Positions 62,442-64,000 of a DNA stretch of 64,000 nt are shown here, in pieces; position 1 is the first letter of the stretch, and the number at the start of each line of letters is the position of its first letter. The notes under the pieces were generated by a model. It was not told where the DNA came from and did no database searches. It worked only from the letters and a program-made list of their open reading frames with translations. The DNA is from Streptomyces sp. NBC_00249 (GTDB lineage Bacteria; Actinomycetota; Actinomycetes; Streptomycetales; Streptomycetaceae), in the NCBI RefSeq assembly GCF_026342355.1, contig NZ_JAPEMV010000004.1, positions 434,001-498,000 on the forward strand, in the 5' to 3' direction. The position numbers and the translations under genes were made by a program.

Positions 62442-64000
62442 ATGAGCGAGCACCGCCGCAAACCGCCGCAGTCCCAGGGTGGCGGCCGCGCCGCCTCCCG
62501 TCGGGCTGCCCAACAGCGTCCCGGCCGGGGCTCCGGCCCCGGACGTGACGTCACCACCGCGTCAGCCGGCGCACCGTACGGAGAACCGGCCGCCCACGGC
62601 AGCCGTGCCGATGCCCGCCGGGCCACCCAGCGAGGAGCCGCAGGACGCGGACGCGCAGGTGGGAAGGGGGGTAAGGGAGGTAACGGCAGCAGCCGGCTCA
62701 TTAACTATCCCCGTGCGGAGAAGGACGGCTGGAAGCGCTTCGTACCGTCCTGGAAGCTGGTCAGCGGGACCTTCCTGGGCTTCTTCGCCGTCATCGTGGC
62801 CGGCGCCGGCATCGGTATCGCCAGCGTGGGGACGCCTGACGAGAACAAGGCCGCAAAGGCGGAGAACAACGTCTTCCAGTGGGCCGACGGCACCCAGATG
62901 GTGGCCACGGGCGGCTCGACGAACCGCCAGATCGTGTCCATCGACCAGATCCCCGTGTCGATGCGGAATGCCGTGATCGCCGCTGAGAACGAGTCCTTCG
63001 AGACGGACAAGGGCGTCGACCCGATGGGCATCGCCCGCGCCGTGGTGAACATGGCCACCGGCGGTTCCACCCAGGGCGGCTCCACGATCACCCAGCAGTA
63101 CGTGAAGAACACCTTCCTGGACTCCGAGCAGACGGTGAAGCGCAAGGTCACCGAGCTGTTCATCGCGCTCAAGCTGGGCATGACCGAGGAGAAGGACAAG
63201 GTCCTCGCGGGCTACCTGAACACCGCCTACTACGGCCGGGACGCCTACGGCATCCAGGCCGCCGCCCGCGCCTACTTCGGCAAGGACTCCAAGGACCTCA
63301 ACCCCTCCGAGAGCGCCTTCCTCGCCTCGATGCTCAAGGGCCCCAACCTCTACAACCCGGACGGCGGCCTCGGCTCCGCGGCCACCCCCGAGGCCAACGA
63401 GAAGCGCGCCCGGCTCCGCTGGGCCTGGGTCCTCGACCGCGAGGTCGCCGTGGGCCGGATGGACAAGGCCGAGCGCGCCAAGTACAAGGAGTCGGACTTC
63501 CCGGCGCGGGTGGAGTCCGAGCAGGCCCGGGGCATGAACGGCCAGATCGGCTACCTGGTCGACGTGGCCAAGACGTACGTGGTCAAGGGCGGCACCATCA
63601 CCACGGAGAAGCTGGCGCTCGGCGGCTACACGATCAAGACCACCTTCGAGAAGCCCAAGGTGGACGCCCTCGTGAAGGCGGTCGAGGACACCCGCAACGA
63701 CTTCCTCGACGAGAAGAAGCGCCCCGAGTACGACACCTTCGTCCAGTTCGGCGCCGCCTCGGTGGACGTGAAGTCCGGGGCCCTCGTGGCCCTGTACGGC
63801 GGCCCCGGCATCGACCAGAAGCACTTCACGAACAACGCCAACACCTCCGGCGTCCCGGTCGGCTCGACCTGGAAGCCGTACGTCCTGGCCGCGGCCATGC
63901 AGTACGGCACCCAGAACTCCAAGGGCGCCGGCATCTCGGCCGACAGCAAGTACAACGCCGACGACCTCACGGTGATCAACAACCGGGAGGGCAGGCCGCT
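62442..64000 (+). CDS. Class A penicillin-binding protein (cut by window end)
   Basis: About 519 residues are visible; the frame is open to the last base. After a basic Arg/Gly-rich cytoplasmic tail (1-90) and a membrane helix (about 108-130) comes the GT51 glycosyltransferase domain, with IAAENESFETDKGVDP, QGGSTITQQYVKN and RKVTELFIALKL, then the transpeptidase part beginning with GSTWKPYVLAAAM, whose Ser-Thr-Trp-Lys is the nucleophile motif. It polymerises and cross-links wall material. ATG 62442 is the start. The remaining C-terminus lies outside the window. Confidence 0.92.
   Translation, partial: MSEHRRKPPQSQGGGRAASRRAAQQRPGRGSGPGRDVTTASAGAPYGEPAAHGSRADARRATQRGAAGRGRAGGKGGKGGNGSSRLINYPRAEKDGWKRFVPSWKLVSGTFLGFFAVIVAGAGIGIASVGTPDENKAAKAENNVFQWADGTQMVATGGSTNRQIVSIDQIPVSMRNAVIAAENESFETDKGVDPMGIARAVVNMATGGSTQGGSTITQQYVKNTFLDSEQTVKRKVTELFIALKLGMTEEKDKVLAGYLNTAYYGRDAYGIQAAARAYFGKDSKDLNPSESAFLASMLKGPNLYNPDGGLGSAATPEANEKRARLRWAWVLDREVAVGRMDKAERAKYKESDFPARVESEQARGMNGQIGYLVDVAKTYVVKGGTITTEKLALGGYTIKTTFEKPKVDALVKAVEDTRNDFLDEKKRPEYDTFVQFGAASVDVKSGALVALYGGPGIDQKHFTNNANTSGVPVGSTWKPYVLAAAMQYGTQNSKGAGISADSKYNADDLTVINNREGRP

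Overview
The window is a GC-rich chromosomal segment from a Streptomyces-type actinomycete (Streptomyces or a close relative), centred on the replication origin. The gene order gyrA-gyrB-dciA-recF-gnd-dnaN-oriC-dnaA-rpmH-rnpA-yidD-yidC-khpB-rsmG-parA-parB, GTG/TTG starts with strong GGAGG sites, ten copies of the 14-bp parS palindrome, and the crgA / PASTA-kinase / class E sortase neighbourhood all fit this. I see no prophage, insertion sequence, CRISPR array or integrase. It is core genome, and I found no convincing new multi-gene system. The interest is mostly in DNA-level signals and in a few protein architectures.

Layout. 1-5.4 kb (minus strand): a rhodanese, a J-domain protein, a DUF2252 protein and a two-component pair whose kinase has an extra C-terminal membrane/extracytoplasmic module. 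5.6 kb: tRNA-Leu(CAG). 6-14 kb (plus): the peptidoglycan-control operon fhaA-fhaB-pstP-rodA/ftsW-pbpA-pknB. 14.1-18.1 kb (minus): three class E sortases, pabA, a small membrane protein and a DUF881 protein, then crgA (plus). 18.5-25.9 kb: a rhomboid protease, a cyclophilin, a LysM protein, a MarR/MFS pair, tRNA-Ala, an HTH protein and a second Ser/Thr kinase. 25.9-28.4 kb: a secreted protein, a DLW-39 microprotein, tRNA-Ile and a DUF3566 protein. 28.4-38.2 kb (minus): gyrA, gyrB, a G-rich repeat tract, dciA-like, recF, gnd and dnaN. 38.2-39.1 kb: oriC. 39.1-40.9 kb: dnaA. 41.2-47.7 kb (plus): rpmH to parB and an acetyltransferase. 47.8-57.3 kb (minus): trxA, trxB, an anti-sigma factor, sigM, a pseudokinase, murJ and DUF6049. 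57.5-58.9 kb: CCA/poly(A) nucleotidyltransferase. 59-62.2 kb (minus): MFS, inositol-phosphate synthase and PadR. 62.4 kb to the end: a class A penicillin-binding protein cut by the window edge.

How the parts connect. DnaA, DnaN, gyrase, RecF and DciA form the replication module. ParA and ParB with ten parS sites form the segregation module; three parS sites lie inside genes and are read as the same peptide. Two Ser/Thr kinases, one phosphatase, two FHA proteins, a pseudokinase and MurJ suggest phospho-control of wall synthesis with components on both sides of oriC. trxB has a textbook sigma-R promoter, and parA and dnaA have perfect DnaA boxes upstream. Starts were chosen from ribosome-binding sites and reading-frame overlaps; the uncertain ones are flagged in their entries.
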